Below, piece after piece: positions 26,601 through 33,543 of a stretch of DNA of 64,000 nt; the first letter of the stretch is position 1, and the number at the start of each line of letters is the position of its first letter. The notes under the pieces were generated by a model. That model did no database searches and had not been told where the DNA came from. It was given only the letters and a program-made list of their open reading frames with translations. The DNA comes from Alsobacter soli. Its GTDB lineage: Bacteria > Pseudomonadota > Alphaproteobacteria > Rhizobiales > Beijerinckiaceae. Location: contig NZ_PVZS01000013.1 in NCBI RefSeq assembly GCF_003004785.1, positions 79,506 to 143,505 on the forward strand, read 5' to 3'. The position numbers were made by a program, and so were the translations under genes.

Positions 26601-27613
26601 TAAGCGGGGCGACCCTCGGCCTGGGATGCGACGCGCGCCTCGGGGCGGGTCAAGCCCGCGACGGCCCAGGCTGTTTCCAGGTGGACGCGGTCGCCGCCCT
26701 CCACACGCGGGGCCACCGTGCAGGCGCCGGCGCGCAGGTCGTCGCCGAACCAGCTCACCACGAGGCCGACGCTCTCCAGGTTCGGGCAGAGCGCCTGGAG
26801 CGCGTCCAGCGAGGCGGCCCAGTCAGTCGGATGGGTGGATTGCCAGCGGTTCTCGGGCCGGGTCTCGCCGAGGCCGGCGTCCCGGGTGACGAGCGTCGGC
26901 GCGTACACGAACTCGCCCGCGCCCGGGATGAGGTCCACCGCGCGGATCTGGGCGCCGAGGCCGCCCACCGGGCGCACCACCTCGAAGCTGAGCTGAGGCA
27001 CGCGGTTGCCGAACTCGGCGAGGGGCAGGCGCTCGAACACCACATAGGCGAGCCCGCGATAGGCCGGGGCGGCGTCCGCGCCCTCCTTGGCGACGATGAG
27101 CGGGTCAGGCTCCTGGCTCTCCGCGCCGGTGTGGACGCGGATGCTGTAGAGCGTCCTGTCGAGCTCGCGGCCATCCGCCCAGATGCGGCGCACGAAGGCG
27201 ATCGGGCCCTCGCACAGTCCGACCGCCAGGTTGGCGTAGTAGGCGTAAGCGGTTGTGACCGTCTGCGCCCCGGCGGAGCCGCCGCCCAGGCCCTTGCCGC
27301 CCCCTGATACGGCGGCGGACTCGCGCCGCGTCGTCGCGACCTCCTCGAAGCGGGTCGCCCAGATCACCTCGCCGCCCACGCGGGCGCGGCCATAGACACG
27401 CGGGACGGGCGCGCCTTCCGTGGAGCCGAGCCCCGCCAGGGTCTGCAGGCGCGGACCTTCCACGTATTTGCGCGCGCCGCTCCCGCCGAAGAGGGCGTTG
27501 TCGATCAGGGAGCCGGCCGCGGCGCCGAGGCCGCCGCCCACGAGGGCGCCCAGGGGGCCGCCGACGGCTCCGCCCACCGCGGAGCCCGCGGCCTGGAGGA
27601 CGAGGGTGGTCAT
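23672..27613 (-). CDS. GTA g15, baseplate megatron / host-specificity protein
   Basis: The largest protein of the cluster, 1313 residues, matching RcGTA g15. The N-terminus has glycine-rich hydrophobic repeats (GSAVGGAVGGPLGALVGGGLG), then tail-protein segments (VYGRARVGGEVIWATRFEE, YYANLAVGLCEGPIAFVRRIWADG). A central GTA TIM-barrel-like domain covers about 280-700 (VGLVVSWFGDDLRAGACTV, TYGADWTEYGAHAPSDGELR, VERVNGVELATPTAWVPRSK). A phage-tail module follows (about 700-1313). It forms the tail tip that opens for DNA delivery. The ATG at 27613 with GGAGGAG upstream was preferred to a frame nine codons longer. Confidence 0.95.
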   Translation of the reverse strand: MTTLVLQAAGSAVGGAVGGPLGALVGGGLGAAAGSLIDNALFGGSGARKYVEGPRLQTLAGLGSTEGAPVPRVYGRARVGGEVIWATRFEEVATTRRESAAVSGGGKGLGGGSAGAQTVTTAYAYYANLAVGLCEGPIAFVRRIWADGRELDRTLYSIRVHTGAESQEPDPLIVAKEGADAAPAYRGLAYVVFERLPLAEFGNRVPQLSFEVVRPVGGLGAQIRAVDLIPGAGEFVYAPTLVTRDAGLGETRPENRWQSTHPTDWAASLDALQALCPNLESVGLVVSWFGDDLRAGACTVAPRVEGGDRVHLETAWAVAGLTRPEARVASQAEGRPAYGGTPSDASVVAAIRDLKARDLKVMLYPFIMMDVPAGNGLPDPWTGAAGQPPYPWRGRVTCHPAPGRTGSPDGAGAAAAQVAAFFGAARPADSALANGTVQYGGPAEWSFRRMMLHYAHLAALAGGVDAFVMGSELVGLTRVRSAPGVYPAVSALVALAADVKAVLGAGTRLTYGADWTEYGAHAPSDGELRFPLDPLWASPAIDCVGVDWWPPLADWRDEPGHADSGRARNGAGASYIAANVAGGEGFDWFYPDDEARRRQDRRPMTDGAYDKPWVYRPKDLAAWWSQPHVERVNGVELATPTAWVPRSKPILLVECGCPAVDKGSNGPNCFPDAKSGAANLPPFSRGFRDDLAQDRAIRALLNHFDPAAPGFAEAANPVSPIYGGRMVDPARMHLWCWDARPFPAFPSREAIWADGPAWELGHWLTGRLEGMPLADLVRALLRDWGVEPPAEVDVDGFLDGYVVDRPMSLRAALEPLVALFGFDAVASGGRVRFIDRGDVHATPLGEDDLAPDGEGALLRLTRTQDAELPRAVALGFADAEGDYARASVLSRRLEGGSRRETQVEAAAVLPRSAAARLADRILHDAWIARETVEFRLRPGLLAPEPGDCVSLAVNGTPRTYRITRIRDAEAREVTGRAVDPAALEAPARAAGGTRSVGAPAAPGRPFAAVLDVSLPVPGAPVLQWLAVAGRPWPGRMVVWRSADGLGFDTVATVDAPSLMARLLAPLPAGPCGRWDRAGGVEMQLPAGAPPTGADMAALSGATALAIRGPDGAWEVLAYARSELVGPSRWRLTRLLRGLSGTEEAASRDVPAGSLAVLLDASLVPLAAGPESLGRAFRYRVGPAARGAGDPAALAFEAAPGPGALLPLAPVRASARRTSAGVALRWIRRGRLEADAWEPVEIPLGEAAERYEVDVLAGGVVKRTLSCSSPEALYPADAERADFGAPQASLWLRIVQLSAAVGRGRALAVTLPVL

Positions 27614-27661
27614 GGGGAGGCTCCTCCATTTGAGACGCATGCGGTGCGTGAAGCGCCCCCC

Positions 27662-28102
27662 TTAGCGCAGGCCGGGGAAGCGGAAGGCGGCTGTCAGGCG
27701 GGGGCGCCAGACGCCCAGCGCCACTTCGGCCACCACGGCGCCGTCGTGGGCGTGGATCATGCGGGCGGGGCCGGTCGCGACGCCGCAGTGCTTGGCCGGC
27801 GCGCCGTCTCGCCAGCGGAACAGGAGCACGTCGCCGGGCGCCGCCTCACCGAGCGGGATGGGCTCCAGCCAGCGGCTCGCCGCTTCCAGCAGCGCGTCAC
27901 GGCTCGAGGCCTCGGCCCAGTCGGGCGTGTAGGGCGGCGGAGATTCGGGCTCGGGCCCGACCAGGGCGCGCCAGACGCCGCGCACCAGGCCCAGGCAGTC
28001 GCAGCCGGCGCCTTTCAGGCTGGCGCCGTGGACGTAGGGCGTGCCGAGCCAGGACCGCGCCTCGGCCAGGATCGCGGCGCGCGTCAGACCGGGCGCGCTC
28101 AC
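27662..28102 (-). CDS. GTA g14, NlpC/P60 tail peptidase
   Basis: Cell-wall cysteine peptidase on the tail tip, 146 residues. The catalytic Cys36 lies in GAGCDCLGLVRG, and candidate catalytic histidines are His105 (AKHCGVAT) and His117 (MIHAHDG). It is expected to help GTA particles cross the recipient peptidoglycan. The GTG start overlaps the g13 stop (GTGA), so translation is coupled. Confidence 0.93.
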   Translation of the reverse strand: MSAPGLTRAAILAEARSWLGTPYVHGASLKGAGCDCLGLVRGVWRALVGPEPESPPPYTPDWAEASSRDALLEAASRWLEPIPLGEAAPGDVLLFRWRDGAPAKHCGVATGPARMIHAHDGAVVAEVALGVWRPRLTAAFRFPGLR

Positions 28103-28992
28103 CGGAACAGGCTCCCGCCATCCATGGCCGGGTCGCCGTTGCGGGCGGCGCGGAGCAGGAAGTCATTGCCCGGCATGTGCGGGAAGCCGCGGAAATTGGC
28201 GACGTTGCCGAAGCGCCCGGCGCAGGTCGCGAGCCGCTTGTCGCAGCCAGCCGTGACCACGAAGGCGTCCCCCGGGGCCACCGGCGCGCCGGGAGCCTGC
28301 CAGAGCGTGACGAGCCCCTCGCCCACGCCCGCGTCGTGGGCCTTCACCTCGCAGGCGAAGCCGGCGCTGGCGCCCCCCGTGAACCGAAGGCGACCACCTG
28401 CGAAGAAGCCGCCCTCGAAGGCGGCGAGCCCGGCGGCGCGGATGAAGACGGCGCCGTCGGTGGCCGTCACAACGGCCTCGGCCCGCCAGCGCGGGTCGGC
28501 GAGGTCGACGTGGCAGCGCTCGTCGCCCAGGTCCGCCGCGCAGGCGGGCTGGTAGGTCCGGCCCCGCGGGTCGTCGAAGCGCTGGGCGAGTCCGCGCAGC
28601 TCCGCCACGAAGGCCCGGTCGGCGCGGCGGATCTCGCCGATGACGTAGACGTCGAGCAGGATGCGGCTGGCCGGGTCGGTCCAGTCCACCATCCAGGCCT
28701 CGACCGTGGCGCCGTCGTAGAGCCCGCCCGCCAGGTCGGCCTCGCTGATGGCGCCGGACGACAAGGCGCCGGCCACCTCGCCCCCGCCGATGGCGAAGCC
28801 AAGCTGCGACTCGCAGTCGGAAGCCTCCAGGGCGGCGCCGGCCGCGAAGGTGACTCCGCCGAAGGCGAGGTCGCGGTCATGGTCGGTGAAGCCAAGGGCG
28901 GCGCCGTCGCGGCGCAGCACCTTCCAGCAGCGGGCGAGCGTGGTTGCGCCGGCGGCGATGGCCGCCGACAGCGCGTCGGGCACGGTGCGCAT
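28099..28992 (-). CDS. GTA g13, DUF2163 baseplate hub protein
   Basis: Hub protein of 297 residues with the family start RTVPDALSAAIAAGATTLARCWKV and the core DHDRDLAFGGVTF. Four cysteines in two pairs (Cys151, Cys160, Cys250, Cys257) lie in YQPACAADLGDERCHVDL and AGCDKRLATC. As I recall, the RcGTA hub is reported to bind an iron-sulfur cluster, and these four are the obvious candidates. It lies 12 bp after g12 and overlaps g14. Confidence 0.94.
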   Translation of the reverse strand: MRTVPDALSAAIAAGATTLARCWKVLRRDGAALGFTDHDRDLAFGGVTFAAGAALEASDCESQLGFAIGGGEVAGALSSGAISEADLAGGLYDGATVEAWMVDWTDPASRILLDVYVIGEIRRADRAFVAELRGLAQRFDDPRGRTYQPACAADLGDERCHVDLADPRWRAEAVVTATDGAVFIRAAGLAAFEGGFFAGGRLRFTGGASAGFACEVKAHDAGVGEGLVTLWQAPGAPVAPGDAFVVTAGCDKRLATCAGRFGNVANFRGFPHMPGNDFLLRAARNGDPAMDGGSLFR

Positions 28993-29004
28993 GGCGCCTC
29001 CGGT

Positions 29005-29649
29005 TCAGGGCAGGATTTCGACCAGCGGGATGGACGGGATCTCGCCCGCCTCGAAGGCGGCGAGGTCCACGATGAGCTCGTCCGTGTCGAAGCGGACGGG
29101 CACGTCGAACAGGAAGCCGGCGGTCACCTTCGCTCCCTCGGGCGGGATCGCGCCCGGGCGGAATGAGACGATCCCGGTCGCAGGGTCCATGTCGAAGTCG
29201 CGAACGGCCTGCTTTTCGGCGCCGGCCACCGCCACGCGGACGCTGCCGGCCACAGGCTTCGCGATGGGCCGCCGGTAGGGCGCGAAGGCGCCGCCGTAGG
29301 TCTTCGCCAGCGCGAAAGCGGCCGTCGCGCCGTCGCCGACGCCGATGGCCTGGTCCAGCGGACCCGGCGCCTGGCCGTGGGCGCACGAGCGGTCGTCCAG
29401 CCGGTCGCGCCAGCGGAAGCCGTAGAGGCGGCCGCGCCGCTCTTCGAAGAAGGCGACCACGGCCGCGAGCGACTCGAGCGTCTTCACCCCGTAGCCCGCG
29501 TCGTAGCGGCGGCGCGAATGGGCCCAGCGGGCGTTGCGCTCCTCGCGCCCCGAGCCCACGATGACGACATCCGTGCGCCGCCGCGGCCCGCCGCGGCTCT
29601 TCACCGAGACGTCCAGGGGGAAGCGCACCTCATGGAAGGGAGCCGGCAT
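29005..29649 (-). CDS. GTA g12, DUF2460 distal tail protein
   Basis: Distal tail protein of 214 residues linking tail tube to baseplate. DUF2460 signatures are FHEVRFPLDVSVKSRGGP, RRYDAGYGVKTLE, FFEERRGRLYGFRWRDRLDDR and the C-terminal VPVRFDTDELIVDLAAFEAG. Its 3' neighbour g13 follows after 12 bp. Its 5' side faces a plus-strand gene (DUF465), so the usual g11-g12 continuity is interrupted. Confidence 0.94.
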   Translation of the reverse strand: MPAPFHEVRFPLDVSVKSRGGPRRRTDVVIVGSGREERNARWAHSRRRYDAGYGVKTLESLAAVVAFFEERRGRLYGFRWRDRLDDRSCAHGQAPGPLDQAIGVGDGATAAFALAKTYGGAFAPYRRPIAKPVAGSVRVAVAGAEKQAVRDFDMDPATGIVSFRPGAIPPEGAKVTAGFLFDVPVRFDTDELIVDLAAFEAGEIPSIPLVEILP

Positions 29650-29737
29650 GGCGACCTCCGATTTCGTTGACCTCGGTCAAAGCGCCGCGGACTTGGCGGG
29701 GCTCTTGTGGGGGCACTGACATTCCAAGGAGAGACGC

Positions 29738-29980
29738 ATGACCCATGTCCCCCACGGCCTCCACGAGGAGTTCCCCACCTCGGCTGCGGCCATCAGCAAG
29801 CTGAAGATCGGCGACGCCCATTTCGCCACGCTGGCGGAGAGCTACGACGCCACGAATCGCGAGATTCACCGCATCGAGGCCGGCATCGAGCCCACGGACG
29901 ACGCGGTGCTGGAGGAACTCAAGAAGAAGCGCCTCAAGCTCAAGGACCAGATCGCCGCCATGCTGCGCGCGGCTGCGTAA
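29738..29980 (+). CDS. DUF465 (YdcH-like) small protein, antisense inside the GTA cluster
   Basis: An 80-residue, mostly helical protein (FATLAESYDATNREIHRIEAG, VLEELKKKRLKLKDQIAAML) typical of the YdcH/DUF465 family of short coiled-coil cytosolic proteins of unknown function. AAGGAGAG lies close before the ATG. It is on the plus strand, opposite to all GTA genes around it, between g12 and g11, and a type A palindrome follows it. The conserved sequence and good ribosome-binding site argue that it is a real gene rather than an antisense shadow. Confidence 0.85.
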   Translation: MTHVPHGLHEEFPTSAAAISKLKIGDAHFATLAESYDATNREIHRIEAGIEPTDDAVLEELKKKRLKLKDQIAAMLRAAA

Positions 29981-30023
29981 GCCTGCTCTCGCCAACGCGG
30001 GAGAGGAACGGTCCAAACGTCGG

Positions 30024-30108
30024 TCATTGCGCGCGCAGTGAAGCAATCCAGGGGACTTGCGCCGAAGCCTCCTGGATTGCTTCGTCGCTGCGCTCCTCGC
30101 AGAGACGG
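30024..30108. repeat. Type A palindromic repeat between DUF465 and g11
   Basis: Degenerate left arm (CATTGCGCGCGCAGTGAAGC) and full right arm with GGATTGCTTCGTCGCTGCGC. It lies between two convergent gene ends and could form a bidirectional 3' hairpin. Confidence 0.75.
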
Positions 30109-30143
30109 AAACGGCGGTTGCTTCGGCCCTTCCGCGCTCCAAC

Positions 30144-30692
30144 TCACAGGCCCCGCTGGCCACGGGCGACGGCGCGGGCGATGGCGGCGGTGAGGCTGGC
30201 TTCCGAGCGGCGGAAGCTTTCCACGTCCTGCGCGGCGATGTTCACCGTCACGGACGCCGCGCCTCCGCCGGCGCGCACGCCGAGCGCCCCGTCGGGGCCG
30301 CGCGCCAGCGGCAGGATGGCCTCCGGCCCGGCCTCGCCGGCGAGGCCGAGGCCCTGCCCGAGCGGGAAGTAGGTCGGCGCGCGGATCACGCCGCCATCCG
30401 CGAAGGCCTGCACCGGGCCGAAGCCGCCCAGGCCCATCCCCTGCCCCGTCGACGCGCCGAGCCTGGCGCCAAGGCTGGACAGCCCGCTCGCCAGCAGCGC
30501 CTGAAGGGGCTGCATGGCCGCCTTCAGGGCCATGTCCTGCAGCTTCTGCCCCAGCCCGCGCAACACGTCGTCCAGCTTCCTGCCGTCCGTGGTTCCCTTG
30601 GCGAAGGCTGAGGACAGCGCCTTGCCGAGATTGTCCGCAAGGCCGTTCAGCTTCTCGAGCTGGGCTTCCTGGGCAGCGAAGTCTTGATTCAT
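30144..30692 (-). CDS. GTA g11, tape measure protein
   Basis: Short tape-measure protein of 182 residues, in line with the very short tails of GTA particles. The N-terminal half is amphipathic helix (QEAQLEKLNGLADNLGKALS, LDDVLRGLGQKLQDMALKAA). The C-terminal part has the phage tape-measure signature GPVQAFADGGVIRAPTYFPL and AGEAGPEAILPL, then VTVNIAAQDVESFRRSEASL. The ATG at 30692 with GGAG upstream was preferred to a frame 10 codons longer. A type B palindrome separates it from g10.1. Confidence 0.93.
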   Translation of the reverse strand: MNQDFAAQEAQLEKLNGLADNLGKALSSAFAKGTTDGRKLDDVLRGLGQKLQDMALKAAMQPLQALLASGLSSLGARLGASTGQGMGLGGFGPVQAFADGGVIRAPTYFPLGQGLGLAGEAGPEAILPLARGPDGALGVRAGGGAASVTVNIAAQDVESFRRSEASLTAAIARAVARGQRGL

Positions 30693-30731
30693 GAAAAGGC
30701 TCCAAGGCTCTGAACGGCGCATATTTTCCCG

Positions 30732-30843
30732 CCGTCATCCCCGGCGGCGCGAAGCGCCGGGAAGGGGATCCAGGGGTCGTGGCGCGCGGCCCCTGGATCC
30801 CCTTCCCCTCCGCGGCTTCGCCGCTCCGGCCGGGGATGACGGC
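30732..30843. repeat. Type B palindromic repeat between g11 and g10.1
   Basis: Left arm CCGTCATCCCCGGCGGCGCG with GGGGATCCAGG, right arm CCTGGATCCCC with GGCCGGGGATGACGG. Nearly complete inverted repeat in the g11-g10.1 gap. Confidence 0.8.
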
Positions 30844-30851
30844 GAAATAAG

Positions 30852-31103
30852 TCAGCCTCTCGCCTCATCCGGGAACAGCCGCATCAGGTCCGCCAAAGCC
30901 GCGCGAGTGGGCGGCGCGGTCCCGCGCCTGCGTCCGAAGACGCCCTCGGCGGCGGCGGCGAGTTCGCGGGGCGTCATGCGCCAGAAGGCGCCAGGGGTCA
31001 GCCGCAGGACGCCGAGGCCGAAGGCCATTGCGTCGTCCCAGGGGAACGGGCGGGAGTCCCCGTCCCCCGAAAGGGCGCCGGATCGGCGTCCTGCGGCGCT
31101 CAA
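30852..31103 (-). CDS. GTA g10.1, tail assembly chaperone-like small protein
   Basis: Small protein of 83 residues with the family core PFPWDDAMAFGLGVLRLTPG followed by FWRMTPRELAAAAEGVFGRR. In RcGTA the equivalent lies between g10 and g11 and resembles phage tail assembly chaperone components. The start is uncertain. TTG at 31103 overlaps the g10 stop (TTGA) and keeps the conserved PFPWD segment. The first ATG, at 31028, would delete it and leave 58 residues. I prefer the TTG by coupling and conservation. Confidence 0.75.
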   Translation of the reverse strand: MSAAGRRSGALSGDGDSRPFPWDDAMAFGLGVLRLTPGAFWRMTPRELAAAAEGVFGRRRGTAPPTRAALADLMRLFPDEARG

Positions 31104-31432
31104 GGGCGGGGCGACCGGTCCCCGCCCGAGCCGAAGGCTTGCAGCAGCATGCGGGCGATGGCGTCGGCCACGGCCTCGAGGCCCTCGCCCAGGGGCAGCG
31201 CGGCGACCTCCTCGTCCGAGAGGTCGGCGCCGCCGCCGCGGATCCCGGCGCCGAGCAGGCGCACGAGGTCGCGGGCGGACAGGGCGCCGGAGGCGAAGCG
31301 GCGGCCCAGGTCGTCCAGGCTCTCGGCCGCGAACGCGGCCTCCAGCTCGGCCAGGGCGCCCAGTGTCAGTCGCAACGTGAAGCGGCGGCCGCCGAGCACG
31401 AGTTCGGCGTCCCCGCGGCGCAGGTTCGGCAT
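31100..31432 (-). CDS. GTA g10, tail tube assembly protein
   Basis: Protein of 110 residues of the GTA g10 / tail-assembly-chaperone type: RRGDAELVLGGRRFTLRLTLGALAELEAAF, then DLGRRFASGALSARDLVRLLGAGI and a C-terminal helix. It is thought to help tube assembly and not to be in the finished particle. The start at 31432 has GGAG seven bases upstream. A longer frame runs into the type A palindrome and is rejected. Confidence 0.9.
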   Translation of the reverse strand: MPNLRRGDAELVLGGRRFTLRLTLGALAELEAAFAAESLDDLGRRFASGALSARDLVRLLGAGIRGGGADLSDEEVAALPLGEGLEAVADAIARMLLQAFGSGGDRSPRP

Positions 31433-31458
31433 GGGAGGCGCTCCATTTCGGAACTTTC

Positions 31459-31548
31459 CGTCTTGCGAGGAGCGCAGCGACGAAGCAATCCAGGACGGCT
31501 GGCCCTGCGACAGTCCCCCTGGATTGCTTCGCTGCGCTCGCAATGACG
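31459..31548. repeat. Type A palindromic repeat between g10 and g9
   Basis: Complete element: left arm TTGCGAGGAGCGCAGCGACG with AAGCAATCCAGG, right arm CTGGATTGCTTCGCTGCGCT ending CAATGACGG. It fills the g9-g10 gap. Confidence 0.85.
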
Positions 31549-31561
31549 GGACAGGGGGATT

Positions 31562-31972
31562 TCAAATGGCGGTGAACGTGAGCGCGCCGGCGCTTTCCAG
31601 CGCCAGGTCGAACGTCACCTCGCCGGCGTGGTCGCCGCGGTAGTCGAGGCTGGCGATGTGGAACGGACCCTGGACGATCCCGAAGCTCGGGATGATCACC
31701 TGCCAGGTTCGGATGGCGTCGTCGAACAGCGTCTGGCGGACCAGCGCGTCGGCGGCCTCGTCGCGGAACACGCCGGCGCCAGTCACGGCGGCGCGACGCA
31801 CCGCGGCGCCGGCCAGCAGCTCGCGCCAGCGGCCGGCGGAGTCGGCGCTGGTGACGTCCACCGCCTCGCTGTTGAACGTGATCTGGCGTGCGCGAAGACC
31901 TGCGACCGAGACGAAGGCGCCGGTCCCGTCGTCGAGCTTGAGCAGCAGGTCCTTGCCTTTCTGAGCGGGCAT
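31562..31972 (-). CDS. GTA g9, major tail (tube) protein
   Basis: Phage TP901-1-type major tail protein of 136 residues: KGKDLLLKLDDGTGAFVSVAG, ITFNSEAVDVTSADSAGRWRELL, RTWQVIIPSFGIVQGPFHIAS and a C-terminal strand. It builds the tail tube. The ATG at 31972 has GGAGG six bases upstream. The open frame continues 53 codons further upstream only because it reads through a type C palindrome (MAGLVPAIHA), a known source of false N-termini. Confidence 0.94.
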   Translation of the reverse strand: MPAQKGKDLLLKLDDGTGAFVSVAGLRARQITFNSEAVDVTSADSAGRWRELLAGAAVRRAAVTGAGVFRDEAADALVRQTLFDDAIRTWQVIIPSFGIVQGPFHIASLDYRGDHAGEVTFDLALESAGALTFTAI

Positions 31973-32057
31973 GGAAACCTCCGGTTTTGGGTGAAAGGGC
32001 CGTCTTGGGGTCGCCACGAGCGGGCGAAGCAGCGAGGCAGCGGACGCGACTCCTCCC

Positions 32058-32136
32058 CCGTCATCCCCGGGCTTGTCCCGGGGATCCACGCGCTGGGGAC
32101 AGGCGTGGATGGCCGGGACGAGCCCGGCCATGACGG
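32058..32136. repeat. Type C palindromic repeat between g9 and g8
   Basis: Left arm GTCATCCCCGGGCTTGTCCC, right arm GGCCGGGACGAGCCCGGCCA ending TGACGG, with a short GATCCACGC/GCGTGGAT inner stem. Confidence 0.85.
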
Positions 32137-32181
32137 CTCATGCGGGGCTCGTGGTGACGACTGGGCCCCATCCGTTCGCGC

Positions 32182-32580
32182 CTAGAGCGGCTCCGTAAGC
32201 GCGGCGAGGCGGATGACGGCGCGGCGCAGGCCGGCCTTGTCGGGGCGCGCCGTCTCCTGCGACGCCACGCGCAGCAGGACGAGGCGGTTGCCGGCGAGCG
32301 CCAGGGGCGGGTCGGCGCAGAGGGCCGCGATCCGGTCGAGGACGGCGAGGACTTCGGCGTCGCCGCCCTGGCGGGACCAGGCGACCAGGGCGAGCGCATG
32401 CTGGCAGCCGCCGGTCGACCAGTCCCGCGCGCTGGCCTCGCCGAAGGTCACGTAAGGCGGCTCGGCCCCGCGGGGCGGCTCGTCGTAGACGCGCTCGCCG
32501 CCGAGCAGGGCGACCAGCGCGGGGTCGGCCACCAGCAGGGCGCGCAGCGCCGTCCGGAGAGCAAGGATGGGGTGGCTCAC
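32182..32580 (-). CDS. GTA g8, DUF3168 tail terminator protein
   Basis: Protein of 132 residues with the DUF3168 pattern: LRTALRALLVADPALVALLGG, RVYDEPPRGAEPPYVTFGEA, the DWSTGG element and LVAWSRQGGDAEVLAVLDRI. It caps the tail at the head side. The GTG start overlaps the g7 stop (GTGA). The longer frame into g7 is not used. Confidence 0.9.
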   Translation of the reverse strand: MSHPILALRTALRALLVADPALVALLGGERVYDEPPRGAEPPYVTFGEASARDWSTGGCQHALALVAWSRQGGDAEVLAVLDRIAALCADPPLALAGNRLVLLRVASQETARPDKAGLRRAVIRLAALTEPL

Positions 32581-32906
32581 GGCTTCACCTCCTCGCAGAG
32601 GCAGACGATGCGCCGGCGGCGCTCGTCCGGGTCCCAGACGGCGCGGATCAGGAACAGTCGCGACCCCAGCCGCAGGCGCATGGAGGCGTCCAGCCCGGCG
32701 CGCCAGCGCAGGTGGATGCGGTGGGTCACGCGCTGGCCAACGGCGCCGGCGCGGACCTCCTCGTCCCCGCCGAGCGGGGCGACCGCGCCCCACAACGTGG
32801 CCGCGCCCGCGAAGGAGCGCGTCACGCCCCCTGCCCCGTCCGGCGCCTCGACGGGCTGCTCCAAGGTCAGTCGCCGGCGCAGCTGGGCGATGGCGGGCGA
32901 CGCCAT
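32577..32906 (-). CDS. GTA g7, head-tail connector / head closure protein
   Basis: Head-completion protein of 109 residues. Its core (RLTLEQPVEAPDGAGGVTRS, GAVGQRVTHRIHLRWRAGLD, FLIRAVWDPDERRRRIVCLC) matches the SPP1 gp16-like head-tail adaptor family. The ATG at 32906 overlaps the g6 stop (TGATG), and a GTG one codon earlier is also possible. It is coupled to g6 and g8 on both sides. Confidence 0.9.
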   Translation of the reverse strand: MASPAIAQLRRRLTLEQPVEAPDGAGGVTRSFAGAATLWGAVAPLGGDEEVRAGAVGQRVTHRIHLRWRAGLDASMRLRLGSRLFLIRAVWDPDERRRRIVCLCEEVKP

Positions 32907-33475
32907 CACAGCTTCGCCCGGCGATAGGGGCCGACCAACGCGGCGACGGCCGGCGGCGGCTGCATCGGCGCGAGACCGGGCGCGCCGTCGCCCCGGTTCT
33001 CATAGAGGTGCGCGGCCATGAGCCGAACCGCCATGCGCAGCGCCTCCGGCACGGCGGCAGCGGCGCCCCCGTAGCCGGCCGTCATGTCGATCTCGATGCC
33101 GCCAAGCGCACGGCCCGGCTGCGGCGTCGCGCCCAGCAGCGCCAGCCGCGGCGGCAGGAAGGCGTTGCTCAACTGGTACAGCGTGGCCGCGACCGTCGCC
33201 GCCACGCCGGCGGCGTTGTAGACGCGGATGGCCGGAACGGCCTGCATGGGCCAGACCGGCAGCTCCAGGGGCGACGCGGGCCAGGCGTTCAGCACCCAGC
33301 GCCAGGTCTGCGTCAGCAGCTTGCGGCCGGATGCAGCCTCCACGGCCAGACGCGCGGCGGCGATCACGGCCGTGAGCAGAACGTCCTCGTCCGCCGTGTC
33401 GATCTTCAGCCAGTCCTTCAGTTCGGCGAGCGTGACCGGCTCCACCGTGGGCGGGGTCACGAGCATCAGGGCCAT
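32906..33475 (-). CDS. GTA g6, head-tail connector (adaptor)
   Basis: Adaptor protein of 189 residues that docks on the portal: VTPPTVEPVTLAELKDWLKI, DTADEDVLLTAVIAAARLAV, SGRKLLTQTWRWVLNAWP and C-terminal ALRMAVRLMAAHLYENRGD. This is the phage gp6-like connector pattern. The ATG at 33475 has GAGGAG seven bases upstream. A plus-strand protease gene begins 68 bp upstream, so the usual g5-g6 contiguity is broken. Confidence 0.92.
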   Translation of the reverse strand: MALMLVTPPTVEPVTLAELKDWLKIDTADEDVLLTAVIAAARLAVEAASGRKLLTQTWRWVLNAWPASPLELPVWPMQAVPAIRVYNAAGVAATVAATLYQLSNAFLPPRLALLGATPQPGRALGGIEIDMTAGYGGAAAAVPEALRMAVRLMAAHLYENRGDGAPGLAPMQPPPAVAALVGPYRRAKL

Positions 33476-33543
33476 GGGCGGCTCCTCGTCTTCCGTTCCG
33501 GCGGCGAACATGCGATGTCGCGCCCAGGCGGAGGGGTTTCGGC

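Noticed and set aside
24545..27307. 920-codon plus-strand open frame opposite g15
   Set aside because: It is antisense to a clear g15 protein, has Arg/Gly/Ala-rich composition typical of GC-rich shadow frames, no domain and no ribosome-binding site.
32182..33003. 273-codon minus-strand frame as a single gene
   Set aside because: Its first half is out of frame with g7 and g6 and lacks protein features; only the part from 32580 is the DUF3168 g8 protein.
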